DNA of 64,000 nt from Marsupella aquatica. Taxonomy: Eukaryota > Marchantiophyta. Both the position numbers and the translations under genes were made by a program. The DNA lies in contig OZ316891.1 of NCBI GenBank assembly GCA_973895155.1, positions 19,034,001 through 19,098,000 of the forward strand, read 5' to 3'. Below the pieces are notes generated by a model. It searched no databases and was not told the origin of the DNA. It saw nothing but the letters and a program-made list of their open reading frames with translations. Shown here in pieces: positions 46,260-58,622 of this stretch. Positions within the stretch are counted from its first letter, which is position 1. Every line of letters begins with the position of its first letter.

Positions 46260-48480
46260 GATCTTCATTTTAATAGGGAACATTTGGAGAACATTTCACC
46301 TTTGCCTTACTCCATGCTCCAAGTTATTTTGTTGGGGGCTCCTATGACTATGTTTTTGAGCATTTTTGTGACTTCTTCCCCCCTAGCGACCCTTAGTCAA
46401 GCTTTTCAATTTTCTCTTCATTTTGCCAACCATTGCAGCAGGGCACTAGCCTCCTCTGGTCTCTCACATTTTGAACGCATCGCAATTACTAGCCATGGCT
46501 AAGTCATCCCCAGGAGTTTGGCCCATTGCGATTGGAGACATTTTTCCTCGTCTTGTGTCTCGCACACTCACATCACAATATGGTTCTGCACTATTATGTC
46601 ATCTCTCTCCACAGTAGTTTGTAGTGGACATTCCTCAAGGTTGTGAGGTTATCATTGCGGGCATTCAGGCTACCTTGGGTCTCAACCCTGATTGGATTGT
46701 CCTAAAGGTAGATGTCTCCAATGCTTTCAACACGGTCTCATGAGCTGCCATTTTTTGTGCTTTGAGAGCAATGGATCCAAATATTTAGTCTCTTATCTTG
46801 GTTGTCCGTTGTTTTATCGTTTGGAGGCCCCTTTCCTTTACAGTCATCACACCTCCACTGGAAAGTATACCACTATTTCTTCTACAGAAGTTACCACGTA
46901 GGATGACCCTTTGGGCAGGCCTTTTCTTCCCATTGCGCATTTTACAGCTCTTCGAGCAACCCCTTTTGCCCACCCCCAATATATTTTCCCCTCACTTTTT
47001 GATGACATCCACATTATTGGTCCTTTCATTGAGGTTGTCTCTACCCTCACCACCCTTCTGACCAGTTAATGGCCCTTGGTTTGCGGGTTCAGCCCGTGAA
47101 GGGTTATGCTTGGAGTCGGGCAGGTTTATCCTCCAATTTGGTGCTTCCCCTAGGTTCTTAAGTCCAGCAGTCTTTTGTCCTTGGCTCTCCTATTGGTACT
47201 CCTACCTTTGCTCATATTTTATTGTGAATGCTCTACATGTTGCTTTAGCCCCAGCACCCTAAGTTGGCAAATACTCAAGTAATATTCGGGACGTTGTTGA
47301 GATGCATCCACCCTAGGGCATCTTATCTTGCTAGGACGCATGCCCCTACGGAGGAACTTTGTCGACACCTACATACTTTTGATGTTTCTATTTGAGAGAC
47401 TTTTGCCTCCCTATTAGATCTTGGTTCTTTGCTCTCATCTCTATGGCTTCACCAACAACTCACACTTCCTATTTCTCAAGGGGGTTTTGGGCTTACTTCT
47501 ATTGGGAGCATAGCACCGTTGGCATTTTTGGGTTCGTGGGCAACATCATTCTCTTTGTTGGCTAATTGCTTCCTTGAGCTGAAGATTGGCCCTTTTTACT
47601 TTCATCTCCTATGGAGGTTGAGGAGGGTTCCCTCCCATTTTAGGTTCATTTCTGAAATGCACGGTCCTCACTAGCTATCGGATCTTGTATGTGACACGTT
47701 ATGTTCTTTCTAGGAGTTTTGATCCTTGGACCCTCTCCGTCTTCAGTCCGACCTTGTTGAGCGTATGCACACTTTCACCCTTTCTAGCATCCTCATTCAG
47801 GCACTTGAAACAAATTGAAAGGTGTTGGAGGGTGGCTTCAGGCTAATCCGACCATCTTTCATCTGAAGTTGTCTTAAGAGGAGTTCCATTGCCATTTGTC
47901 TTTGTCTTGGGCTACTTCACCCTCTTCTTGTTGGTCTACCCACTTCATGCACATTGGGAAGTCTTTTGATGCCACAAAGTTCCACCTTCTTTAATGCAGT
48001 TTGCGAGACAAAACCATAGTTGTTCATGATGTTGTGAGAGATGCTATTATCCAGGTTCTCTTTGGGACTTTGGTACACATGCAACAAGAGGTGATGCTTG
48101 AGCTACCTGGTCCTCCTCCACAATGATTGTGGGTTGATTTGACTATGGTCCATGATGGTCAACGTACTTTGACGGATATTGTGGTACCAACCCCTTTGTG
48201 TCAAGACCTCATTAAGATAGCAACCACAATGCAAGGGCAATAGCATCCTGGGCGGCCTTGACAAAGGAGGCAAAACATGTTGATCGAGCTTCATCTGATG
48301 CCTTTCTCCCCCTTGCGATTGAGATCTTTGGGCGTCTTCATCATCAGTTTGATGAGCTTCTTTGACAGGCTGCTCGTGATATTCACAAACAAATGGGTTC
48401 CTCCGGACCCCCACTATCCATCTTGACCACAGACTTTTGTCAGTGCATTTCAGTGGCCTTAATATGTGCCGTGGCTTGAG
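46260..48480 (+). pseudogene. Decayed non-LTR-type reverse transcriptase
   Basis: Conserved RT blocks occur in order across several frames with stops. They are WPIAIGDIFPRLVSRTL (near 46512), VLKVDVSNAFNTVS followed by TGA (46700-46743), DPLGRPFLPIAHFTALR (near 46903), the catalytic-type FDDIHIIGP (near 47000), LPISQGGFGLTSIG (near 47460) and a C-terminal region with FLPLAIEIFGRLHHQFDELL (near 48300). This matches pol proteins of non-LTR retrotransposons with the NAFNTVSR signature seen in many plants, algae and protists. Multiple stops and frame changes make it dead. No poly-A tail or target duplication was identified. Confidence 0.85.
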
Positions 48481-50161
48481 TCATTTATTGTTGATCCCTC
48501 ACAGTGGGCGCCACTATGCCATCGCAAATGCTAGATCCCCAAGAGGACATTTATGTCCCACTTGCTAATTTGATTATGACATTGGATGTGACCCATTAGC
48601 TCTTGTCACAGATTCCAATGTAGACACTAGTCATTGAGGTTGCACTGATCATGTAGTAGTGTTTGACACTATTCTCTTTTATTCCTCAGTTTTTGGGTTT
48701 ACACTTGCTTTTTGTTTTTTTGGTTAGGTGTTTGTCCTCTTTGGAACTCTTTTTCTTTCCTTTCAATGTACTTTGTTTTCCCTGATTTATAAATTCTGAT
48801 GTGCCTTTTATTTGTATTAATCAAGAAACATTTTCAAAAGAACTTTGACTGTTCAATCTTAACAACACAATCTAGATAGAAATAATCAACCCTCAATTTG
48901 ATAGACTGAATATACCTCTCGATTGAAAATGGCATGAAATTGATTGAATAATTAATCCTACCTGATAGTGACTTTGTGCAAGGAATTTTGAAAAATTACA
49001 CCGAGAACCTTCAGGCTACAGAAGAACCAAAGCAAGTTACAATACAACTCAAAACTTAAATCAATTGAATGTAGCTCTGGAAAGAAAGATGGAAGCTGTT
49101 GTGGAAGCCAAGAAGTACTAAGGAGTATGTAGGACCTGAGTACTAGGGCTGGCAGGAGATGCTATGTCTGAATCGGCTGCAATGGACAGAGTAGCAGTTG
49201 TGACAAGAGCTGCAACTAATAGAATATAGGTTGTTGCCGGTGCCCACCACAAGTCACATTTCAATTTGGACAATAAATAGTGTCATCGTAGTTCAAACTG
49301 GCAAAATATTGAGGTCCATCTAGGTTGCAATTTCCATGGGAGCATTTTGTCAAACATGGAGGGCCATCTGCGTTTTGCTTTCTACAAAGTCTAGCACATT
49401 ACTTCAAACATTTGCTCATTGAAAAAAATCACTCTTAAGGAGAATACAACCAATTTTTTGAAGAAGGGTCAAGAAAAGTACAACAGCTATAACGAGAGAG
49501 AAGAGTACACAAGACCTCAAAAACCTACTGGAAAAAACTAAGGAAATGTAGGAAATTATCTCAATTATAAATTAAAGCTCCCACAAAGCACAATGTTAAA
49601 AATAGAAAAATAGATCACAAAGTTTGGTAAGATGCTTGGATGGTTATGAAATCCCACATAAAACTGTTAAAGTATCATGTTCTACTCATCGAGCACCATT
49701 TTTCTACATTGGTGATTGCTTTCCAGGACGTGTAATTGTGTTTGATCCACTCAAGTCATGTAGTCAAACCTTGAGTACTTTCATTCTAAATCATGAATGG
49801 AATAGTGAAACTACATGTACCTCTAAGTCTAAGATTGCAAGAAAGGTACTTTCAAATTTCAAGTCAATGTTGGTATTCTAGTTTTATGAAGACTTATGGG
49901 TTTTTTTGTCAACTTCCAAATAGCTTTGAGTTAGATTTTAGAATTTGCGGTTAGAATTTGCGGGGACACCTGTTCTTCTTTGTCATACATTCTTTGTCAT
50001 ACATGATTTTGCGCAGTAGTCAGCCATTGCAGAAACTAAGTGGTTATGGAAGTGTTGTTGTTGAAAAGAGTGAGTCACTTGTACAAAATTAGGCAATTCT
50101 ATAAAATAGCTTTTAAATACATTGTCATTAAAGATGTTTGAATTTACAATACTCTTAAGAT
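48481..50161. other. AT-rich spacer
   Basis: No supported gene. The ORF at 49624-49881 has no recognised domain. The phrase 'taaatcatgaatggaatagt' occurs near 49787 and again near 50730, a short dispersed repeat. Confidence 0.4.
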
Positions 50162-50535
50162 ATTCTTACCCTTTTTGGCCCAATTCTTGCCAAAACTCTT
50201 GCCCCAAGTGTCACCCCACTCTCTACCGATATAAGCACCTACCATCCTCTACTTTGCATGGACTTCATAGCACACATTTTGCAGAATGACAATAGTTTTG
50301 AGAGTATAACCTTTTTGACAATCAGCCTTTAAGTTTATTGTCACTAGATGTTTGAATTTACAATACTGCCACTATTTTTTTCATATTTATAAAAATGTCA
50401 CGGTTTCCTTATATAGTTCCCCTGGTTACCTTGGTAAACTTGTCATCCATATACAAAATAGTGACATTTTTATAAATACAGAAAAAAAACAGTGGCAATA
50501 TTGTGAATTAGAACATTTTTAGTGGTAAAGTAATT
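50162..50535 (+). repeat. MITE-like repeat, copy A
   Basis: Its inner part is itself nearly palindromic: 'tttgaatttacaatactgccact' and its counterpart 'agtggcaatattgtgaatt' flank a core containing 'cccctggttaccttggtaaac'. The whole ~375 bp matches the reverse complement of 58241-58622. Confidence 0.88.
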
Positions 50536-53500
50536 AAAAGCTGTTCTCTAAAACTATGAACATCGGACTCTTGTGTATTTTTCCACAACTAATGTCATTT
50601 CTCAAGTTTCTTGCTCTGGACTTTATGAAGTTGTGACGTTCCGAAATGTACTTTGGACCCTTTTTCCCCGCCTTTTTCAGAACTTGTGAAACTGTTTCTT
50701 TTAGATAAACTAGCGCTGACTACCCATTCTTTCTAAATCATGAATGGAATAGTCAAAAAAGTGACTCCTTAAGACAAAACAAATTTGGTATAGTGATAAG
50801 AATAGTGTATCAAAAGATGAAGGGATCGAAACCCCACTTGAGAACCTTTAAACTAGTGTTTTCAGAATTTGTGAAACTATTTCTTTCAGATAGATTCAGA
50901 CAATACTGGTTTAGGAAAATGTTATTTGGCCCCCAATAGACTCAAAGACTACCCATTTATTGTATCAAGAGGCGTGGGGGGACTGCAAAACACCAAGCTC
51001 ACCTCTAATTGCATCAAATCAAAAGTAGTATTCTTTACTTTCCACTCCTAACATTTTTGGGTTTGTTGGGCTCACCCAAGAATCCCTCCCATTGCACATA
51101 CCCATAGTCACACTTAGTTGACATGATGGCAATCCGAGCCTGTCACATTCCAAGATTGTTCCTACAAGTTGATGAGACAGTCCATTCTATAGAAAACCTC
51201 TACTGTCCAAACTCTCTGTTGAGTGCTCCAACACTCCTCCCTAGGCATTTAGTTCAGGTCAAAATTATCTGGACAAATTTTATATGTTTCGGTGATAAAA
51301 AAATGCTTTCTGGCCATAACAGCTTGAAGGAGAAAGATTTGATCAATACCATTGCATTACAATGGATGTAATTCTCCTCTTTAACAACATAATTATGCAC
51401 AATCTCAGCTTTATACCTTTATACCTTGGCCATTCAATCATTGAACTAATAAACCTATCCATGTAGTGATGTTTCCTTTGAAACTTACTTTTGTGCAACT
51501 TTGAACCAAAACTGTCCAGAAAATTTTAAAAGTGTACTAGCCCTAAATGTGCAACCTTTTGCACATATGTTTGAATCCAATGTCCCCTTTCTCACCTTTG
51601 TTAAGAGCTAGTTTATCTAGATGCAATCTAGTATATGTCTATGCTGGCACTTGCGGCAAACCACCATGAATTGTTTGGACAAAAAATTGCATATTTGGCC
51701 ATATGCGTTTCCACAAAAACCTGATTAGTTTGTGTATGATGACTACAGGATATTTTGAGGGTCTGGGGCCTTGCAGAAAAATATTATAGAATTGTTGAGT
51801 AGAGTTGTGAAGATGAACCTGCCTCAATAGAGAGACTATAAATGACAACTCAAGGGATATTAGAAAAGGAAGAAAGGGAACTGTATTGATTACTAACGCT
51901 AGCTACCTTAAATGCCAGTTTTGTTAAAAATACGTCGAGCCTTTGTTTTAGACAAATAGACCATTCAGATAGCGTGTCTACTCAACGCAACATTGTTTGA
52001 TGTGAGGTTAATTTGAACACAGCAAGGATGAACTCTAGTTGAGTTCATACAAACAAAACAATGTGAAGGAGCAATCAAATGGAGTTATGACACAACAAGT
52101 AGTGAGGAGGAAAGTTTGACCGTTCAATGTCATTTCAAGTTGCATCCTCCAGGTTGGTGTAACTCCGGCAATGAGGATGCATCCTTAGATGTTGTGATTG
52201 TCATCCAACGTGATAACAAATCTCTCAATTAGAGAATTAAAATCAAACTATCAACCATTGTAAATACAAATCTGTCAAGAATAGACAAATCTCTCTCTTG
52301 GATGGAAGTAATCAGATCCTGAATAGCAATCCAATATTTACTCTCCAAGTGGTTCCCTGGAATTATTTATACCTGTCAAATTTTATTCCCGTACAGCGAT
52401 TTTCAAAAGTCCTTTCACCCACCTTCCTCTGTATCTTGAGATCACATTCTTCTTTATCCCAAGATCACAAATTCTAGGAGCTCAAAGTTCTTTGAGATTC
52501 CTTTGAACCCTGAAGTGAGATAGGAATTGATTACATGTAGAATACCTTGCTAGAAAATTCATGAAACTCAACTGGAATCTAGACTTAAGCAGTAATGAGG
52601 ATCAACTATTTGATGAGAGGATGCAAATTTGGTGACTAGCCTCAATGTAAGACTTGAATTGCAAATCTAGCTGGGTATCAGTTTGATGCAATTTTATATT
52701 TAACTATAAATCATGGGTGGATTGGGGAATGTTGAGCAGTCAAATGAAGTAAAGGAAATAGGGCTATGGTAGTGGTGGTTTAATAAGAATCAGACTGAAG
52801 CTAAGTTGATTGCTAAATGTACAAGTATGCTCTCCATAAAGTGATTCACAGATACTATATCACTGAAACAGTCAGGGACAATGGGGGGGTTGAATTTTGA
52901 GATGAGGTGATTCATGATCTTAAGCATCCACAAGATTGTTATTCACCGGTCCTTGATGTTCCACCAAAGCATGTATAAGCATAATCAATTTTGACATTTT
53001 AATAACATTGAGGACATAATACTATAATTGCAAAGGTGCAACAAGGAAGTTGCTTGACAATCATGACCTGCCTTTGGGAGCCATATGGTCAGGTCCCAAC
53101 TTTCAGCCAGAGGAGAAGAATCTCAATTACGGATACCCTGATGGTAGAAGTTGATGAACCCTGAATAGCCAACCCCGAGATACACTCAACTGCTGGACAA
53201 TACATCAACTTCATTGGACAATAAGGTTTCCAGAGAGCCAGCTAGCTACAACAAACTTAGCTGTGAAGATCTTAGGTTTACCAAAATCTGAGAATGAGCC
53301 AAAGAAAAACCCAATCAAAGGAGAAGCACAGAAGCTTGAAGTTCATTTGGCCCCCACTGGTGTTGAGTGTTACAAATTCACCTATATTGACTACAGAGCT
53401 TCTTCAACATGCCCAATTCACTGCCACTACACGGTACTTGAATTCATCTGACGATACCATTTAATTGTCTTGAGGCACTCTTGCCAATGAACAATATTGC

Positions 53501-54854
53501 ATTTTCTGGGTTTTGAATTTCTTTATACCTGGAGATAGTTTCTTGGGCATGCATCATCATGATTGCATGTTCCCAAAGTTAGCCCAGCTTCATAAGATTG
53601 CCTACCTTGAAATTAAAACGCAGGCCCCACAGCTATACGTGTCATACTTTTTCTTGAGCTATTTTAGGATGAGCAGACTGACTATTTACTTCTTCAATTC
53701 TCTTGCATCTGCTTTAAGCCATTTTGAGATATTTTGGGTCGAGTATATGTGTTGACTGTTGCCTCCTTCAGCAATCTTTAAGGTCTACTCCATGCTATCT
53801 GATGTAAACTTGTGAGCTACATATCCACTTCAAGGTTTTGGATGAGAGAATCTGTGGAATCTGTTGTCCACAGATCGTGGTTAAAGCAGAGAATTGCCCA
53901 CACAACATTTTAAACATCTCCTGAGAGAAAAATGAGGGTTGATGTATCTTTCCTAAATGAAGCTAATGGGATGGAACAAGAAGGACAAAAAGAGAAATTC
54001 TTTATCTTTTATTTTGAGTTGTGCAATGAAGGCCTGGATATTATTTTGACAAGGGAAGGGTGTGGCTTGGAGTATGGATTCTGCAGGGATGTCTTTCATG
54101 CATACCAGCACAGTGGAAGTTGTTGGTCTGTAGGGGATTTGGAGTAGGTTTAACTCACATTGCTTGGCTCTGTTTGTGCTTCTCCAACAAGTTTTCTGCC
54201 TTATCTTTCTGCCTTGGCGCACTTCTCGTGTAAGCTCACTCACACTCTCATCTTGAATGCATGAAAACATATATATAATTCCTATTTTGTACTCTCAGAT
54301 ATTGTACAACAATACAGGCTACTCCAGTTTTGCTTCATTTTGGAATCCAGATTAAATTACATAACTAAATTACTCATTCTCAATTGACTTTTTGGTCTTT
54401 ATTTCTGGTGCTCTAGCTGTGCTATACTTGAGGCAATATGTCCCCGTCTACCTCACATAGTTTATTCAAATCTAGGTTACGTGTGCACGGCTCTTGGTGT
54501 AATTTGGCATACTGCCTCCAGCAGCAACCAGATTTAAACAAAGTTGTAAATGACCCCTGGTTACCATTTGACTAGAAAGGATATATGTCACATAAACTGA
54601 TTCTTTAGATTTGTCATTCTAGTGCTTGGCAGATTGAGGTGCTCCCTGTTTGATTCATTTTAGGTTTGTCACCATTTGAGTTTGCAATCATGTACCCAAT
54701 AACTTGTTCAAATTGATTAGCCTTTGATCAGTGGAGCCCTTCTAAAAATGTAATGGGTCAAAAGATTGTGACGTATATTTAGTCAGCTCACCAAATGTGC
54801 AAAAGGTACAAACATCAATGTAATAGACTGATTGGTAGGTTGGATTCTCTGCAG
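50536..54854. other. AT-rich spacer with repeat debris
   Basis: No firm gene. A tRNA-like phrase (ggtatagtgataagaat ... gggatcgaaacccc) near 50785-50835 could be another SINE head. 'cagaa.ttgtgaaact.tttctttyagat' occurs at 50668 and 50866. The missing 5' exon of the small heat-shock gene may lie at the right end but was not found. Confidence 0.35.
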
Positions 54855-56836
54855 ACAGTAGACAGCATGGCAACCACAGCTGTGGATGTAAAGGAGCTTC
54901 CAAACTCTTATGTATTTGTTGCAGACATGCCTGGTCTGAAACATAGTGAAATCAAGGTACTATGGCAGTGTTTCAAAACTTACAATTTCAAAGCTTACTA
55001 TCCTATGATATGGATTTGCTGTGACCTGGGGTTTGAATAGCTCAGTTAATCTTTTGGGTGAAGTGCTTTGAGCTGCTCTCCTCTACATTATGTTTCATAT
55101 TGCCACATATCCATCAAACATGTTCTTCACCAGTTGATCCTTGAAACACTACATGCTTACATATAGATCATAAGAATTTGAAGAATTTTCAAATGAATCC
55201 TAATTTCGCATTTCATTTCATTAAGGTGGCATTCAATAGATCACTTTTATTTGTTACAGTTATAATCAGGAATAGAAAGATCAATGGACCAAGGGGTTTG
55301 TTTGGCCCATCCCAGGGACTGCGTGAGGTCATCAGCCAGTTTACATCTAGAAGAAAAAGGGACCAGCTGCTTGTGCAAGGACTCTTCACTTTTGGCTAGC
55401 ATGGGGTTTGACCTGGCAAAGTCTAAGATATTTCTGAGATCAATTGCTCCATTTGTTATGAGAGTGAAAATGATCAAATATTATTTAGCAACTGTTGTTC
55501 ACTTTTGTGAAGGACATCCTTAGTAGTTCTTTCTCCAGGAACCCCAACCAGTTCTAAACTGTTGGTTTTTGGCAACTTGTACATTATCTGGATAGTCTTC
55601 TGATGTCTGTTTAATCTCAAAGTTTGCAAGCATGGGGTCTGATATCCAATCTTTGACCTCGCAAAGTCTAAGATTGTTCTGAGATCAATTGCTCCATTTT
55701 TTATGATGGAAAATGATCAAATATTGTTTAGCAACTGCCATTCACTTTTGTGAAGGACATACTAAATGAGTAGTTTGAGCATGATTGAGCAACAAATTAG
55801 CAGTTTTCTGGATGTACACTTCACTTTTGCAAAGTCGCCCTCAGTAGTTTAAGCATGAGTGACAAATTACCACTTTTGGGCATGAGCAGCAACTTATCAC
55901 TGGGTAAACTAATTGATTCTGTCTGCAAACAATCACGAGGCCATCATATACAGAGCACATTATAGTCAAACTGTAAAATATGTCGCTCAATTTCCACTTG
56001 GGCTTTAGAGCAAGCCCCTGGGTCCATTTGGGCTTTAACTGGTAATTCCATTCTCTCCTTTATAAAACATGAAAGTCAATGGGGACTCACTATCTTAAAA
56101 GAGAGTTTGTAGGATAAATCTAAACTCTAAGTTTTGGTACATTAGACAATCTCCCATTCACAACTTGTACGCAACAACTGGATCCTGGAATAGGCCAAGC
56201 AAATGAATGTAAAAATGTTGTGTAACTGTACTTCACCAGAAGCCTAGAAATCATCCTTTTTGATTATCATTGTTCAGATGATTCCAATGAAATTCAGGTC
56301 CCATTTACATTAAATACCGCAGACATATTGCTCAATGTTGTATCCCATGTGACCTGTTAGTGTAGAACTTAATCTACAATACAAGTTCCTTGAATGAATT
56401 GTGATAAAGTCAGAGCAGGGATAACAATAGTGATGTTTGGTCACTGTGACACTATGAGTGTCAAGGTTGGAATACAAGAGGAAAACAATAAAAATGAAGA
56501 AAGGTTTTAGGCTGTGGGACCTTTCAATACTGGGCCATGAATGAGGGATGTTTGCAGGTGCAAGTGGAGAATGATAGTGTACTGAAGATCAGTGGAGAAA
56601 GGAAGCGGGATGATTTTGCCACTGATACAGAGATCAAATATGTTCGAGTGGAGCGGAGTGCTGGGAAGTTTATGCGCAAGTTCAATCTGCCTGCAAATGC
56701 TAATTTGGATGGCATTTCTGCCGCCTGTCAGGATGGACTACTCACAGTGATTGTACCAAAGAACCCACCACCTGATCCCCACAGGCCCCGTACCTTTGAT
56801 GTCAATGTTGGCTCCACCAGTGTTGCTCCTCCATAA
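54855..56836 (+). CDS. Class II cytosolic small heat-shock protein (HSP20), 5' exon not found
   Basis: Exons 54855-54956 (acceptor attctctgcag, donor AAG|GTACTA) and 56558-56836 (acceptor gtttgcag) are in phase 0 and give 127 codons including the stop. The first exon holds the class II signature [18 protein letters not shown]. The alpha-crystallin domain continues with [33 protein letters not shown] and [10 protein letters not shown]. The C-terminal tail is Pro-rich without a clear I-x-I motif. Such proteins are ATP-independent holdases in the cytosol, heat induced. Known members have about 45 more N-terminal residues, so either an upstream exon exists or translation starts at the internal ATG 54867, giving a shortened protein. 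A 1.6-kb intron in a small HSP gene is unusual. Heat-shock elements could not be assigned without the true 5' end. Confidence 0.85.
55399..55765 (+). repeat. ~130-bp diverged direct repeat in the sHSP intron
   Basis: Segments 55399-55525 and about 55631-55765 share 'gcatgggg', 'gcaaagtctaagat', 'gagatcaattgctccatt' and 'cacttttgtgaaggacat' in order. Confidence 0.85.
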
Positions 56837-56912
56837 GCTTGGATTGAATTCATGTGCTCTCCTCCCTTTGAGAGTGTGCTGGAATTTCTCCATGTGACTT
56901 TTGTTTGTTAGG

Positions 56913-57104
56913 AGGCGCTATCTGCACATTAATTGTAAAAGAATTATTTCCTTAGCTAGCAGGCTCTATGTGCACATTGATTGTCAAAGAATTCTTTCCT
57001 TAGCTAGCAGGCTCTATGTGCACATTGATTGTCAAAGAATTCTTTCCTTAGCTAGCAGGCTCTATGTGCACATTAATTGTCAAAGAATTCTTTCCTTAGC
57101 TAGC
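56913..57104 (+). repeat. 48-bp tandem repeat, 4 copies, 3' of the sHSP gene
   Basis: Units start at 56913, 56961, 57009 and 57057. The inner copies are almost identical (aggctctatgtgcacatt ... ccttagctagc). The unit length is a multiple of three and the array is open in one frame, but it lies 77 bases after the stop codon, so it is probably 3'UTR. Confidence 0.95.
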
Positions 57105-58240
57105 ATGCATGTTGATTCTGCCCCAATCTGCCTCGTTGCCATGCCACTTGAGTTCAGATGAGTTTGTGCGTGCTCTGGAATGAAGCAATGTCTGAATTGA
57201 ATACACTGTAATGTTTTGCCCTTGTTTTGCTTTTCCTTGTTAAGATAGTTGAACAGAAATTAAGGGTACCACAAATTGGACCACAAGTCCACCACATGGA
57301 AGAACAGGCCTGGCCCTGATGCTCTCATGATGGACTTGAATGATGGGTATTCATTTTAAATGCTGGGGATGCTCCCAAGTGTGCATTGCTAGACAATTCT
57401 GGGAGGGGAAGCATATGTTGGTCACTTTAAGACACTTACAGGATGATCTTGAGAGTTTTAGTCTACAATAGTGTTCAACAAATAATGTAGGACCTCTAAA
57501 ATTGCTTTAAACTGCCACACTCCCCTATCATGTGGCAGGACAAAATAGTGCACTAATTACAGTGGCTCCGCCAGGTTTTGCTTGGGGACAGTGGTAGTTT
57601 AACCATAGTACATCATGCCAACACTAATAATGTGCACTTGAATACTTGCACCTTTGACACTATTTCAGCACAAACAAGATGAGCTTTCACAGAACAATTC
57701 TTGCAAATTTCCAGTTTCCCATTGAATGCAAATGAAATTGAAGCTGACAATGGGAAAATTGAAAGTACCAGCCAAACGTTTTACAAAGTGATTCAACTGG
57801 TCCAACGATTGAACTGTAGTGATTCATTGTTTGATTATCGTAGAAAGCATGATGTGCACCAATCTACAAGACAAAACCTTCACGTTCACATAAGGTGCAT
57901 TTTGTGATCCCATGTGACTTTAAATGTTTGGATGGAGATACCATATAAGCTTACAATGTATAAGTATCCAATAAAGTTTGATAAAAAGGCAACTGTGATC
58001 GTTCATTCAAAGAGCATGTGGGAATCCTATACGATTTAGAGAGCTTTTTGAAGGAGATCTCATTTACTATATATTAGTATGATTTCATCGAGGACTTTAT
58101 GAGCCCATTGAGGGTTCCACAGATATTGTTGTGGTGATGTTCTCATCGTGAAATCGTTGTTGTGGCGGGTGCCATTGTCATTGCAATTGTGATGTTGTTG
58201 TGGCAGTGTTGTTGTCATAGAAAGCGTATTGTCAAAACAA
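57105..58240. other. Spacer, nothing recognised
   Basis: No supported gene or RNA. Confidence 0.5.
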
Positions 58241-58622
58241 GTACTTTGCCACTAAAGATGTTCTAATTGACAATACTGTCACTGTTTTTTTCTCCTATTT
58301 ATAAAAATGCCACGATTTTGTATATGGATGATAAGTTTACCAAGGTAACCAGGGGAACTATATACGAAAACCGTGACATTTTTGTACATACAAAAAACAC
58401 AGTGGCAGTATTGTAAATTCAAACAACTTTAGTGGCAATAAACTTAAAGGCTGATTGTCAAAAAGGCTATCAGCTCAAAACTATTGTCATTCTGCAAAAT
58501 GTGTGCTACGTGTTGTTGAAGTCCATGCAAAGTAGAGGATGGTAGGTGCTTATGGGTAGAGAGTGGGGTGACACTTGGGGCAAGAGTTTTGGCAAGAATT
58601 GGGCCAAAATTGGTAAGAATAT
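58241..58622 (-). repeat. MITE-like repeat, copy B (inverted)
   Basis: Reverse complement of 50162-50535 with scattered mismatches and small indels. It shares 'ctaccatcctctactttgca', 'ttttgcagaatgacaatag' and 'cccctggttaccttggtaaa' in that orientation. Confidence 0.88.

Noticed and set aside
53263-53451. Possible exon of a DUF538-like or sHSP upstream gene
   Set aside because: Sequence looked partly protein-like, but no conserved motif could be matched and no splice partner fits.
56901-57161. ORF with 16-residue repeats
   Set aside because: Translation of the 48-bp array after the sHSP stop; lacks independent coding evidence.
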